54,627 nt of DNA from the NCBI GenBank assembly GCA_021845945.1, contig JAJZRD010000001.1, positions 1 through 54,627 on the forward strand. Reading direction: 5' to 3'. Source of the DNA: Chloroflexota bacterium. GTDB lineage: Bacteria; Chloroflexota; UBA6077. Positions within the stretch are counted from its first letter, which is position 1, and every line of letters begins with the position of its first letter. A program made the translations under genes and the position numbers. Of the stretch, positions 8,014 to 16,941 are shown piece after piece. A model generated the notes under the pieces. The model did no database searches. It saw nothing but the letters and a program-made list of their open reading frames with translations, and was not told the origin of the DNA.

Positions 8014-10410
8014 TTATGTTGGAGGATTCCCGTTCGGTTGGCTCCACCAGGAGGCCCCGTTCGCCAGGGCCACCGGCAGCACCTGATCCATGTGGTCCAC
8101 TGGCACAAAACGGAGCTGTCGTCTCACCGCGGTAGGCACCTCGGACAGATCCTTCAGGTTCTTCTGAGGAAGTATGAAGGTGGTGATCCCCGCCCGGTGG
8201 GCTGCCAGCACCTTCTCCCGTACACCGCCCACCGGCAGCACCCGTCCCCGCAAGGTGATCTCGCCCGTCATAGCCACATCCTTGCGGGTGGGCTGCCTCG
8301 TGAGGGCCGAGATCAGGGCAGTGGCTATGGTAATGCCGGCCGAGGGGCCATCTTTGGGCACCGACCCCGCTGGAACGTGGACGTGGATGTCCATCTGCTC
8401 GTAGAAGCCGTCGCGAACCCCCAGAGTCTTCGAGCGGGATCGAGAGTAGGTCAGAGCCGCCTGAGCCGACTCCTTCATCACGTCGCCCAACTGCCCGGTC
8501 AGCACCAGGTTGCCCTTGCCGTCCATCAGAGCGACCTCGATGGCCATCACGTCTCCGCCGTTGGGCGACCAATAGACGGCCGTGGCCACCCCGATCTCGT
8601 CCCGTTCCTCGGCCGCTCCATAGAAGAACTTCTCCGGCCCAAGGAAGCGCGGAACCGCTTTCTCGGTGATCACCGCGGGGATCGGCCTGCCCTCAGCCGC
8701 GCGCCTGGCGACCTTCCGGCAGATGGAGCCTACCTCCCGCTCGAGGTTGCGCACGCCGGCCTCGTGGGTGTACTGCCGGATCGTCTGCTCCAGGGCCTCG
8801 GCGGTGAACCGTATGCGGTACCGTCCCAGCCCGTGCTCCAGCAGCTGCTTCGGCACCAGGAACTGTTTTGCGATCTGCAGCTTCTCGTCCTCGATGTAGC
8901 CGGGAAGCTCGATCACCTCCATCCGGTCCCGAAGGGCGGGCGGCACCGGATCCAGGGTGTTGGCGGTGGTGATGAACAGCACCCTGGAGAGATCGTAGGG
9001 CACGTCCAGGTAGTGGTCGGAGAAGGCGCGGTTCTGCTCCGGATCGAGCACCTCCAGCAGTGCTGCCGAGGGATCGCCCCGGAAATCGGCCCCTATCTTG
9101 TCGATCTCGTCCAGCATGAAGACGGGATTGGTGGTGGCGGCGCTCCTCATGGTTTGAACGATCCGGCCCGGCAGCGCCCCGACGTAGGTTCTACGGTGGC
9201 CCCGGATCTCCGCTTCGTCCCGGATCCCGCCCAGGGAGATGCGCACGAACTTGCGGCCCAGGGCCTGGGCGATGGAACGGCCCAGGCTGGTCTTTCCCAC
9301 CCCTGGCGGGCCGACGAAACAGAGGATCGGGCTGCGCATCGACTGAGCGGCCATCTTGCGGACGGCCATGTACTCCAGGATCCGCTCCTTTACCTGGGCG
9401 AGGCCGTAGTGGTTGCTGTTCAGCACCAGGGCCGCCTCGGCTAGATCCAGGTGATCCTCGGTCTGGGTGGCCCAGGGCAGCCCCACCAGCCAGTCGACGT
9501 AGTTGCGGATCACCGCCACCTCCGGCGAGGCCGAGGGCACGCTGCTCAGCCGCTCCAGCTCGGCCTCGGCCTTCTTGGCCACTTCCGCCGGCATGCCTGA
9601 GGCCTCGATCCTCTCCCGCAGCTCGACGACGTCGCGGGTGAGGATGTCGGTCTCCCCCAGCTCTCGCTGAATGGCCTTGATCTGCTCCCGGAGGAAGTAC
9701 TCCCGCTGGGACTTGTCCACCTCCTTCTGGACCTGAGAGTGGATCTTGCTCTCCAGCTCCAGGACGTCCAGCTCCTTCGCCAGGTGGATGCTGACCTTCT
9801 GCAGCCGGGCTACGGGGTCCATCATCTCCAGCAGCTGTTGCCGTTCCGTCAAGGGCAGGTCGATGGTGGATCCCACCAGGTCCGCCAGCCAGCCCGGCTC
9901 GTCCACGTTCATGGCGGCCACGTACGCGTCGTCGGGGAGGGTGTGGCTCAGCTTGACGCACTTCTCGAAGAGGACCAGGACCGCCCGCATCAGCGCTTCG
10001 ACGGTGTAGCCGCCGGGCTCGAGGTCGATCACCCGCTCCTCCAGAGGTGCCACCTGGGCCATGAGATAGGGCTCCTCCAGCACCAGGTCCAGGATCTTCA
10101 CCCTGCGCTGTCCCTGAACCAGCACGCTGGTGGTGCCCTCAGGCATCTTCAGCACCCGGCCGATGACGGCCTCGGTGCCGACATCGTAGAGGTCCTCTCG
10201 GCGGGGACGCTGGATGTCGGAGTTCTTCTGGGAGACGATGAGAACCGTTCTCTCCCGCATGGTCGCCTCTTCGATGGCTCTCAGGGAGCGATCCCTATCC
10301 ACGAAGAGGGGGCTCATCATGTGGGGGAAGAGAACGGTGTCCCGAACGGGAAGGATGGGTAGTTCGGCGACTACCAGGGATTCCGGTTTCTGTGCTCGCC
10401 TGCGGGGCAT
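8014..10410 (-). CDS. lon: Lon ATP-dependent serine protease
   Basis: About 798 residues from the ATG at 10410 (GTGAGG eight bases upstream); an in-frame ATG at 10470 with GAGGGG upstream would add 20 residues, and I cannot decide between them. Order of domains: N-terminal substrate-recognition LON domain ([21 protein letters not shown]...), helical linker, AAA+ module with Walker [12 protein letters not shown], Walker [11 protein letters not shown] and sensor residues, and the C-terminal S16 protease domain. The protease domain has the Ser-Lys dyad motifs [10 protein letters not shown] and [14 protein letters not shown]. It degrades misfolded and regulatory proteins in the cytoplasm. A promoter with an internal inverted repeat precedes it. 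Confidence 0.96.
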   Translation of the reverse strand: MPRRRAQKPESLVVAELPILPVRDTVLFPHMMSPLFVDRDRSLRAIEEATMRERTVLIVSQKNSDIQRPRREDLYDVGTEAVIGRVLKMPEGTTSVLVQGQRRVKILDLVLEEPYLMAQVAPLEERVIDLEPGGYTVEALMRAVLVLFEKCVKLSHTLPDDAYVAAMNVDEPGWLADLVGSTIDLPLTERQQLLEMMDPVARLQKVSIHLAKELDVLELESKIHSQVQKEVDKSQREYFLREQIKAIQRELGETDILTRDVVELRERIEASGMPAEVAKKAEAELERLSSVPSASPEVAVIRNYVDWLVGLPWATQTEDHLDLAEAALVLNSNHYGLAQVKERILEYMAVRKMAAQSMRSPILCFVGPPGVGKTSLGRSIAQALGRKFVRISLGGIRDEAEIRGHRRTYVGALPGRIVQTMRSAATTNPVFMLDEIDKIGADFRGDPSAALLEVLDPEQNRAFSDHYLDVPYDLSRVLFITTANTLDPVPPALRDRMEVIELPGYIEDEKLQIAKQFLVPKQLLEHGLGRYRIRFTAEALEQTIRQYTHEAGVRNLEREVGSICRKVARRAAEGRPIPAVITEKAVPRFLGPEKFFYGAAEERDEIGVATAVYWSPNGGDVMAIEVALMDGKGNLVLTGQLGDVMKESAQAALTYSRSRSKTLGVRDGFYEQMDIHVHVPAGSVPKDGPSAGITIATALISALTRQPTRKDVAMTGEITLRGRVLPVGGVREKVLAAHRAGITTFILPQKNLKDLSEVPTAVRRQLRFVPVDHMDQVLPVALANGASWWSQPNGNPPT

Positions 10411-10485
10411 TCGGTGGAACCTCACCAGTGTTCCGGCGTCTACCCGGTCGAGGGCAGGCCGGATGGGCATTCGTTGTGCCCCTCT

Positions 10486-10522
10486 ATAGGACATTATCCC
10501 ACACGGGTCGTGTGGAATAAAA
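10486..10522 (-). promoter_or_regulatory. lon promoter with 7-3-7 inverted repeat in the spacer
   Basis: Reading the minus strand, TTTATT (-35-like), a 17-base spacer and GATAAT (-10) precede lon. Nearly all of the spacer is CCACACG-N3-CGTGTGG (plus-strand coordinates 10499-10515), a perfect inverted repeat. A repressor bound there would block polymerase, so this is a good candidate stress-response operator. It does not match the CIRCE or HAIR consensus as I know them. Confidence 0.5.
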
Positions 10523-10535
10523 GGGGGGTGGAGGG

Positions 10536-10970
10536 TTAGCCCGCGGTCGGCGATCCGGCGTCCGGATCGAGGGACGCTGCGGGGTGAAGCCGGGCTTCCA
10601 ACTCGAAGGGATTGTCCCAGTAGGGATCTCCGCCCCTCAGTCGAGCTACCAGCATGGCGACCAGGTAGGCCGGTAGGTAGAGTGGCCCCCACCGCTCGGC
10701 CTGGCGAACGTGGACCATCTCGTGGGCCAGGGTGCCCTCGTGGGCCTGTGGCGTCATCAACACCAGGTGGCCCAAGGTGATGGCGCAGTAGCCGCGGCGA
10801 GTGAGGAACCAGCGGGCGAAGCCCCGGCCGGAGAGGCAAAGGGCGATGGGTCCACGGATCCGAGGAAGGGAGATGGAGGCCGCTGCCGCGGCCAAACCCA
10901 GGAGGGTGGTGGGGCCGGCCCACAGGTAACGGGCCGATCGGCCCAACCGGTTCGCCGCACTAGGCGACAT
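10536..10970 (-). CDS. Small putative HExxH zinc metallopeptidase-like protein
   Basis: 144 residues from the ATG at 10970 (AGGAGG 11 bases upstream); the frame is open further upstream but is Arg/Gly-rich and unlike protein. The recognisable core is [14 protein letters not shown], an HExxH motif with a following Gln, then PAYL and [11 protein letters not shown] where the last Glu could be the third ligand. This matches small conserved proteins annotated only as hypothetical in many bacteria. An N-terminal hydrophobic segment ([14 protein letters not shown]) may anchor it to the membrane. Peptidase activity is inference from the motif. Confidence 0.6.
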   Translation of the reverse strand: MSPSAANRLGRSARYLWAGPTTLLGLAAAAASISLPRIRGPIALCLSGRGFARWFLTRRGYCAITLGHLVLMTPQAHEGTLAHEMVHVRQAERWGPLYLPAYLVAMLVARLRGGDPYWDNPFELEARLHPAASLDPDAGSPTAG

Positions 10971-11112
10971 GTTGGCCGTAGCCTCCTCTCGATCTGCTGG
11001 CCACTCTCTCGCACCGGGCATGCCACAAGGCCGTACGAGCGGGCTCCCGCAGAGCCTCGCCCTCCCGCAGCCCCGCAGCCTCGCTGGCTCGCCCTCACGC
11101 CTCACCGGACTC

Positions 11113-12009
11113 CTACGGCGTCTCGGGGAAGGCCTTCTTCAGGATTTGCAGGAAGGCGGTGGCCGCCCGAGAGAGCCGCTTGTCCTTGTGGTGGACGTAC
11201 CGGATCTCCCGAACCAGCCGCATGTCGGGGCACTGCAGGGTCCTCAGCAACCCCGCCTCCTCCTCCAGCTCGATGGAGCGGCTGGACACGACCGAGACCC
11301 CCAGCCCGGCGGCCACCGCCTGCTTTACCGCGGCCGTGCTCCCCAACTCCATGACCCGCCTCACCCGGAGGTTCAGCCGCTCGAACTCCTCGTCCAGGAG
11401 GTCACGAGTGCCCGACCCCACCTCCCTGACGATGAAGGGCTCCCCCTGGAGGGCCGCCGCCGAGATGACGCCCCTGCTCGCCAGGGGGTGATCCTGGGAG
11501 ACTATCACCACCAGTTGGTCGGTGTCGAAGGCCTCCGAGTAGAGGGCGTCCTCGGTGACGGGCCGCTCCGTCACACCCAGGTCCAGCTGCTGGTACTGGA
11601 GGAGGCGCTGCTCTACCTGCTGGCTGTTGTAGATCTCCAGGCTCACCTCCACGCCGGGGTACTTGCGCTTGAAGCTCCCCAGCAGGGGTGGGATGAGGTA
11701 GGTGCCCGCGGTCGCGCTGGCCGCGATGCGCAGGTGGCCCGCCTTCAGCCCCTTCAACTGGTTGATCTCCACGTCCAGGTCGTCCAGGAGGTGGAAGATC
11801 TCCTTGGCGTAGTTGTAGATGATGGTGCCGGCCTCGGTGGGGTATATCCGCTTGCCGATCTGCTCGAAGAGATCCAGGCCAAAGTGCCGCTCCAACTCCT
11901 GCACCTGGCGGGAGACCGCCGGCTGGGTGAGGTAGAGCGCCTCGGCGGCCCTGGTGAAGCCCTTCCGCTCCACGACCTCGCAGAAGACCTTCAACTGGTT
12001 CAGGTTCAT
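11113..12009 (-). CDS. LysR family transcriptional regulator (CysB/CbbR-like)
   Basis: 298 residues starting MNLNQLKVFCEVVERKGFTRAA; residues 1-60 are the LysR winged helix (ALYLTQPAVSRQVQELERHFG is the recognition region) and the rest is the periplasmic-binding-like effector domain (LRIAASATAGTYLIPPLLGSF, FIVREVGSGTR). It is transcribed divergently from the YeiH-family transporter gene with 164 bases between, the classic arrangement for a LysR activator and its target. The longer open frame upstream of 12009 runs through the shared promoter region and is not coding. Effector unknown; YeiE/CbbR-like relatives respond to sulfur or carbon metabolites. Confidence 0.93.
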   Translation of the reverse strand: MNLNQLKVFCEVVERKGFTRAAEALYLTQPAVSRQVQELERHFGLDLFEQIGKRIYPTEAGTIIYNYAKEIFHLLDDLDVEINQLKGLKAGHLRIAASATAGTYLIPPLLGSFKRKYPGVEVSLEIYNSQQVEQRLLQYQQLDLGVTERPVTEDALYSEAFDTDQLVVIVSQDHPLASRGVISAAALQGEPFIVREVGSGTRDLLDEEFERLNLRVRRVMELGSTAAVKQAVAAGLGVSVVSSRSIELEEEAGLLRTLQCPDMRLVREIRYVHHKDKRLSRAATAFLQILKKAFPETP

Positions 12010-12098
12010 GTCCACACTCCCTTGTCCGAGGTTCGAGAGTCGACGAGGGGCTAGACGAGGTACAACCATAACACCAGACACCGGGTCTGCCAAAGAAA

Positions 12099-12134
12099 CA
12101 TGCATTGGAATTATAGCATGGACGCTGCTAAACT
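12099..12134 (+). promoter_or_regulatory. Candidate LysR operator and yeiH promoter
   Basis: CATGC-N12-GCATG forms an inverted repeat at 12099-12120 in the divergent intergenic region. TTGGAA (12105-12110) and TAAACT (12129-12134), 18 bases apart, are a plausible weak promoter for the plus-strand transporter gene and overlap the repeat. The position suits activator binding, but the exact LysR box is not proven. Confidence 0.4.
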
Positions 12135-12173
12135 CAACCTCGCTAACAAAGTCGCACCAAAGGGAGGATAAAG

Positions 12174-13208
12174 GTGGCAGACATCGAACGAACGAGGGCC
12201 CTAGCAGGCGGCGGCTTACGGCCGCTGCAGGGCTATCTCCCCGGCCTGGCCCTGCTGTCGGCCCTCGCCGTCGTCGCGGTTCTACTCGGTCAGCGCTTCT
12301 CCATGTTTGAGGCCATCGTCTGGGCCATTCTCCTGGGCATGATCGTTCGTAATCTCGTGGGGCAGCCACCCGCGGCGAAGGCCGGGGTCAACTTCGCGTC
12401 GAAGCAGCTGCTGGAGCTCAGCGTCGCCCTGCTGGGCGCCGCCGTCAACTTCGTCGACATGCTTCACGCCGGTCCCAAGCTGCTGCTGCTGATCGCCCTG
12501 GCCGTTGGCCTGGGGATCACCGTCAGCATGACCATAGGCAGGACCTTCGGCCTGAGCAAGAAGCTGGCGATCCTGATCGCCGTGGGCAACTCCATCTGCG
12601 GCAACTCCGCCATCGCCGCCGTCGCTCCCACCATCAAGGCGGACAAGAAGGATATCTCCATGTCCATCGCCCTGACCGCGGTGGTGGGTGTGATCGTGGT
12701 TCTGACCCTCCCGCTGCTGGTGCCCTTGCTGAAGCTGAGCCTTTACCAGTACGGCGTCCTGACCGGGACCACCGTGTATGCGGTGCCCCAGGTGGTGGCA
12801 GCCGGCTTCTCGGTCAGCGATCTGAGTGGCGAGGTGGCCACCATGGTGAAGCTGGTGCGGGTGCTGTTCCTGGGCCCCGTGGTGCTGCTGTTCGGATTGA
12901 TCTTTGCCCGGTCTGTGGCTCAGGAAGGCAAGAAGGTCAAGACCTCAGCCCTTCTCCCCTGGTTCGTCTTGAGCTTCCTGGTACTGGGGTTGCTGCGCAG
13001 CGTGGGGCTGATTCCGGACGTGGTCTCTGCCGACGCAAAGACCGTCAGCAACACCCTGATGATCGTCTCGATGGTGGCCCTGGGGATGGGGGTGGACTTT
13101 GCCGCAGTGAAGACCGTCGGTCCCAGGGTATTCGCCACCGTGGTGCTCTCGATCCTCTTCCTGGGCACCCTCAGTCTAGGGCTGATCTCCCTGCTGGGGA
13201 TCGCGTAG
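12174..13208 (+). CDS. yeiH: YeiH family (UPF0324) putative anion exporter
   Basis: 344 residues, about ten transmembrane segments, the usual length for the YeiH/PSE family. The family-specific stretches are VALLGAAVNFVDML, IGRTFGLSKKLAILIAVGNSICGNSAIAA and MVALGMGVDF. The conserved GNSICGNSAIAA loop is very characteristic. The family is annotated as putative sulfate exporters, but the substrate is not firmly known. GTG start with GGGAGG about seven bases upstream. The divergent LysR gene is the likely regulator. It converges on the RACo gene, with a strong hairpin between the two stops. Confidence 0.92.
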   Translation: MADIERTRALAGGGLRPLQGYLPGLALLSALAVVAVLLGQRFSMFEAIVWAILLGMIVRNLVGQPPAAKAGVNFASKQLLELSVALLGAAVNFVDMLHAGPKLLLLIALAVGLGITVSMTIGRTFGLSKKLAILIAVGNSICGNSAIAAVAPTIKADKKDISMSIALTAVVGVIVVLTLPLLVPLLKLSLYQYGVLTGTTVYAVPQVVAAGFSVSDLSGEVATMVKLVRVLFLGPVVLLFGLIFARSVAQEGKKVKTSALLPWFVLSFLVLGLLRSVGLIPDVVSADAKTVSNTLMIVSMVALGMGVDFAAVKTVGPRVFATVVLSILFLGTLSLGLISLLGIA

Positions 13209-13222
13209 CTATCCGCAAATGG

Positions 13223-13254
13223 TGTGGGGGCGGGCACGGCGTCCCGCCCCCACA
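13223..13254. terminator. Strong bidirectional hairpin between convergent genes
   Basis: A perfect 12-bp stem TGTGGGGGCGGG / CCCGCCCCCACA with an eight-base loop lies between the yeiH stop (13208) and the RACo stop (13263) of the opposite strand. Position and stability suit a shared terminator, though there is no T run on either side. Confidence 0.6.
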
Positions 13255-13262
13255 TCGCGGAG

Positions 13263-15119
13263 CTACAGGGCGAGGTCCTCGACGAACTGCTCCATGAAGT
13301 CGGTGCGGGCGGACAGCTCCACGTGCTCCGCGGAGCGGGCGATGTGGCTCGCCTCCTCCCGCAGCTCGGTGGAAAGGAGAGCCATCACCGCCCCCTGGCC
13401 CGCCGCGTTGCCCACCGCCGTGATCCTATCGATGGGTAGCGGGGGAACCAGGCCGATGGCCCTCGCGCTGGCCGGGTTGACGTAGCTCCCAAAGGCTCCT
13501 GCCAGCAGGATCTCGGTGATGTCTCCCTCCTGGATGCCGTACTCCTTCAGCAGGATGAAGATGCCGGCCCGGATGGCCCCCTTGGCCAGCTGAAGCTCCC
13601 TGATGTCGCCCTGTGTAAGCACCACCGGCCTTCGACCCCGTCGGGCCAGCACGAAGCCGTCGGTGCCGTCGTTTCGGACCAGCCTTTGGACCAGGCGCGG
13701 GGGCAGGACGCCGTCCACCTTCTCGGCGGAGAGCAGCCGGCCACCCCCGTTCAGCACACCGGAGCCTCGCATCTGCGCCACGGCATCCAGCAGACCGGAG
13801 CCGCACACCCCGATGGCCGGGACGTCCCCGATAACCTGGACCTTCACCTCGCCCTCGTCGATCCAGACCCTCTCTATGGCCCCCTCGGTGGCCCGCATGC
13901 CGGAGGAGATCCTGGCTCCCTCGAAGGCCGGACCCGCGGCGGTGGAGCAGGTCAGCAGCCGCTCGCGATTGCCCAACACGATCTCGCCGTTGGTCCCCAG
14001 GTCGATGGCCAGCCTGATCGGCTCAGCCTTGTGCATGGCCGTCGCCAGGATGACCGCCACCGTATCGCTGCCCACGAAGCCGGCGATGTTGGGTAGGGTG
14101 TACACCATGCCCGCGGGGTTGATCGCCAGCCCCAGCTCTGCCGCGCGGCAGGACACAGGATCCGCGACGACCGGCTGGTAGGGGGCGGAGGCCAGGGAAT
14201 CCGGGTTGATGCCCAGGAAGAGGTGGTTCATGCAGCTGTTTCCCACCACCACCGCCTCGTAGACCTGTTCCCGGTCTATTCCGGTTTTCTTCAGAAGGGT
14301 GTCCAGGGCCGAGTTGATGGTGGATACTGCCGCCGATTGCAGCTGTTCCAGCCCATCTGGCTGAGTGGTGGCGTGGGTGATGCGGGAGATCACGTCGGCG
14401 CCGTAGTTGGCCTGGCCGTTCAGACGGGATTCGACCCCGAGGGTGCGGCCGCCGTTCAGCTCCAGCAGGATCGCCACGACGCTGGTGGTGCCCAGGTCCA
14501 CGGCGAGGCCGTAGGAGCGGGAAGAAGTGTCGCCCGACTCCAGGGCCACGAGGCGGTCGCCCACGGTCGCAACGGTGAGGTCGTAGTGGGAGGCCGGGAG
14601 CATCTCGGGAAGTCGCCTCAGCAGCGGGAGGTCTATCTGCAGGCCGGGGATCTGCTGGGCCAGGGCGCGGCGAACCCGGAGGGCGTCGGGCGCCGGGTCC
14701 TCCAGGGTCGGCTCGGGGAGCCGCAGGTGGAGCTTGCGAACGGCGGGCTTCGGTTCCACCTGGGAGAGGGGGACCACGGCCGGCTGCAGCGCTCGCTCGG
14801 GCACTCTCACGGTGACGTGGCCGGCGATCCTGGCCTGACAGGCCAGCCGCCAGCCCTGGGTCAACTCCTCAGCCGGGATCAGAGTCCGCTCGGGGAGATT
14901 GGGGGGCTCGAGGGCCGCGCCGCCTGCGCCCTCACCCCGACCCTCACTCGAGGGGAGTGGGAGGTCTACCTGCACTCTACACTTGCCACAGATGCCGCGA
15001 TCGCCGCAGGGGGCGTCGATGGCAACGTGGGCCGCCGCGGCGGCAGCCAGCAGGGTGGAGCCGTCGGGAACCCAGGCCTCCAGGCCGTCTGGAAGGAATT
15101 TCACCAGAAACTGAGCCAT
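13263..15119 (-). CDS. RACo-type corrinoid reductive activator (ferredoxin + ASKHA ATPase, DUF4445)
   Basis: 618 residues. The N-terminal [2Fe-2S] ferredoxin domain has C38, C44, C47 (CGDRGICGKC) and C94 (LACQA). A middle linker precedes the ASKHA ATPase region, with phosphate-binding loops YGLAVDLGTTSVVAILL and IRLAIDLGTNGEIVLG, plus GVCGSGLLDAVAQM and LLAGAFGSYVNP. Proteins of this design use ATP to return accidentally oxidised corrinoid Co(II) to the active Co(I) state. It is the last gene of the C1 operon, 11 bases after the methyltransferase. Between C47 and C94 there is a Ser/Gly/Glu-rich insertion encoded by a REP-like DNA element. The corrinoid partner protein is not in the window. 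Confidence 0.9.
   Translation of the reverse strand: MAQFLVKFLPDGLEAWVPDGSTLLAAAAAAHVAIDAPCGDRGICGKCRVQVDLPLPSSEGRGEGAGGAALEPPNLPERTLIPAEELTQGWRLACQARIAGHVTVRVPERALQPAVVPLSQVEPKPAVRKLHLRLPEPTLEDPAPDALRVRRALAQQIPGLQIDLPLLRRLPEMLPASHYDLTVATVGDRLVALESGDTSSRSYGLAVDLGTTSVVAILLELNGGRTLGVESRLNGQANYGADVISRITHATTQPDGLEQLQSAAVSTINSALDTLLKKTGIDREQVYEAVVVGNSCMNHLFLGINPDSLASAPYQPVVADPVSCRAAELGLAINPAGMVYTLPNIAGFVGSDTVAVILATAMHKAEPIRLAIDLGTNGEIVLGNRERLLTCSTAAGPAFEGARISSGMRATEGAIERVWIDEGEVKVQVIGDVPAIGVCGSGLLDAVAQMRGSGVLNGGGRLLSAEKVDGVLPPRLVQRLVRNDGTDGFVLARRGRRPVVLTQGDIRELQLAKGAIRAGIFILLKEYGIQEGDITEILLAGAFGSYVNPASARAIGLVPPLPIDRITAVGNAAGQGAVMALLSTELREEASHIARSAEHVELSARTDFMEQFVEDLAL
14927..14964. repeat. REP-like element embedded in the RACo coding sequence
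   Basis: The plus strand reads GCCCTCACCCCGACCC followed by a partly complementary GAGGGGAGTGGG. CCCTCACCCCGACCCTC...GGGAG units are, as I recall, widespread dispersed palindromes that normally lie between genes. Here the element is in frame and is translated as SSEGRGEGAGG (about residues 57-67). The right and left edges are approximate. Confidence 0.5.
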
Positions 15120-15130
15120 TTGGTAAGTTC

Positions 15131-16003
15131 CTACGCGTTCTGGGCCGTGGCTTCCGCCGCCTGCCGTGCGCGGTAGGCCCGCAGGTAGTTCGTGCCGTAC
15201 TCGTCCTTGCCCAGCAGGAGATCCGCGGCGAGGATCGCCTTAGCGATCTCGGGCACGGTGGGGTCGACGATGGGGCAGTTCACACCGGCCGCGAGGACCA
15301 TGGGGAGGGAAGCCGCGTTGATGGTCTTCCGCTCCGGCAGCCCGAAGGAGACGTTGCTGGCCCCGAGGGTCATGTTGCACCCCAGCTCCTGCCGGACCAG
15401 CCGGATAGCCTCCAGGGTCACCGCTCCGGCGGTGCTGTCGGTGGCGACGGTCATGCAGGCGCAGTCGACGATGATATCCTCACGGGGGATGCCCAGGGCC
15501 TCGGCCCGGCCGACGATCTTCCTGGCGATCTCGAGTCGGGCTTTGGCGTCGTTGGGGATGCCCGTTTCGTCCATCAGCAGGGCGACCACGGCGGTGCCGT
15601 AGCGCTTGACGAGGGGCAGGATCTGATCCATCTTGCTGGTCTCGCCGGTGACGGAGCTGAGCAGGATCTTTCCCTTGTAGACGCTCAGGGCGGCCTCCAT
15701 GACGTCGGGGTTGGCGCTGTCCAGGCAGATGGGGACGTCGACGGTCTCCATCACCGCCCTGACGGCTTCCTTGACAACTCGGGGCTCGTCCACGCCCGGG
15801 TAGCCGACGTTGACGTCGAGGATCGCGGCCCCTGCTTGCACTTGGGAGAGTGCCTCTCGGCGCACCATCTCCACGTCCCCGGTGAGGAGAGCCTCACCCA
15901 GCTTCTTTCGTGCTGTAGGGTTGATCCGCTCTCCGATCATAACGGTGGGCCCCTCTGGGGAGATGGTTACGGTCTTGCTGGCGCTGGAAATCGTCGTGAT
16001 CAT
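15131..16003 (-). CDS. Methyltetrahydrofolate:corrinoid methyltransferase (AcsE/MeTr-like)
   Basis: 290 residues from the ATG at 16003, with AAAGGAG eight bases upstream. It is a pterin-binding TIM barrel of the DHPS/MeTr family: MIGERINPTARKKL, DVNVGYPGVDE, ICLDSANPDVMEAAL, LLSSVTGE, LMDETGIPN and GASNVSFGLPER follow one another as in methyl-H4folate methyltransferases of acetogens. It moves the N5 methyl group between tetrahydrofolate and a corrinoid protein in the cytoplasm. The gene lies 61 bases after lipA and 11 bases before the RACo activator, so a corrinoid cycle must operate even though the corrinoid protein is encoded elsewhere. Confidence 0.9.
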   Translation of the reverse strand: MITTISSASKTVTISPEGPTVMIGERINPTARKKLGEALLTGDVEMVRREALSQVQAGAAILDVNVGYPGVDEPRVVKEAVRAVMETVDVPICLDSANPDVMEAALSVYKGKILLSSVTGETSKMDQILPLVKRYGTAVVALLMDETGIPNDAKARLEIARKIVGRAEALGIPREDIIVDCACMTVATDSTAGAVTLEAIRLVRQELGCNMTLGASNVSFGLPERKTINAASLPMVLAAGVNCPIVDPTVPEIAKAILAADLLLGKDEYGTNYLRAYRARQAAEATAQNA

Positions 16004-16064
16004 GCATGAATCTCCTTTGAGCAAAGGTCGGCCGTTTCGCCTTCGGCCGCATCGAGCCCAGCGA

Positions 16065-16931
16065 TCACCTGCCGCCGGCTGGCGGCTTGAACTGGTCCGC
16101 ATGGTAGGAGCTGCGAACGAAAGGGCCAGAGGCCACCAGCAGAAAGCCCATGGCCTCACCCTCGGTCTTCATCCGATCGAAGACTTCCGGAGGGTAGTAC
16201 TGCTTTACCTCGAGATGGGACTTGGAGGGCCGAAGGTACTGGCCTATGGTAAAGATGTCGCATCCCACCGCGCGCAGGTCGCGCATCACCTGGGCTACCT
16301 CTTCTTCGGTCTCCCCAATGCCCACCATCAGACCCGACTTGGAGTAGCCCCGGGGAAGACCCTCCTTGGCCCTGGCCAGCAGCTCTACCGAGCGGGCGTA
16401 GTTGCCCTGCGGGCGAACGGTGGGGAAGAGGCGCGGCACCGTCTCCACATTGTGGTTCAGGATGTCCGGCTCCGCCTCCAGGACGGTTTGCAGATCGGTC
16501 TCCGATCCACCGAAGTCGGGGATCAACAGCTCGATCAGGGCGGAGGGGCAGCGGCGTCGAAGGGCGCGAATGGTCTCCGCGAAGTGGCCTGCCCCGCCGT
16601 CGGGCAGGTCGTCTCGGGTCACCGAGGTGACCACCACGTGCTTGAGACCCAGGTTGGCCGCGGTCTCCGCGACGCGCTCGGGCTCCTCCGGATCCAGGGG
16701 AGGCGGGAACCCGGAGGCGATGGCGCAGTAGCCGCAATGGCGGGTGCACACGTCCCCGAGGATCAAGAAGGTGGCGGTCTTGCGGGAGAAGCACTCCCCG
16801 AGATTGGGGCACATCGCGTTCTCGCAGACCGTGTGGAGGCTCTGCCGCCGCAGCAGGGAACGGACCTCCGAGACCGCGGCCGTGGGCGCGAGTCGTTTGA
16901 TCAGCCAGGGTGGTTTGCGCAGGTTCTCCAA
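16065..16931 (-). CDS. lipA: Lipoyl synthase
   Basis: 288 residues, the normal LipA length. It has the auxiliary-cluster motif C36-x4-C41-x5-C47 ([12 protein letters not shown]), the radical SAM motif C62-x3-C66-x2-C69 (CTRHCGYC) and the C-terminal RSSYHA containing the serine ligand to the auxiliary [4Fe-4S] cluster. It inserts two sulfur atoms into octanoyl groups on lipoyl domains. TTG start with AGGTAG upstream; 10 bases after the DUF1638 stop. Placement within a corrinoid/folate operon suggests a link to a lipoyl-dependent C1 enzyme such as the glycine cleavage system. No LipB or LplA is nearby. Confidence 0.95.
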   Translation of the reverse strand: MENLRKPPWLIKRLAPTAAVSEVRSLLRRQSLHTVCENAMCPNLGECFSRKTATFLILGDVCTRHCGYCAIASGFPPPLDPEEPERVAETAANLGLKHVVVTSVTRDDLPDGGAGHFAETIRALRRRCPSALIELLIPDFGGSETDLQTVLEAEPDILNHNVETVPRLFPTVRPQGNYARSVELLARAKEGLPRGYSKSGLMVGIGETEEEVAQVMRDLRAVGCDIFTIGQYLRPSKSHLEVKQYYPPEVFDRMKTEGEAMGFLLVASGPFVRSSYHADQFKPPAGGR

Positions 16932-16941
16932 GAAGGTCTAC

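Noticed and set aside
7885..9444. Long plus-strand open frame of 519 codons
   Set aside because: It lies antisense to lon, has a His/Gly/Gln-rich composition typical of the complement of GC-rich coding sequence, and matches no family.
10969..12054. Plus-strand open frame of 361 codons opposite the LysR gene
   Set aside because: Antisense shadow of a clear LysR coding sequence with no ribosome site or domain.
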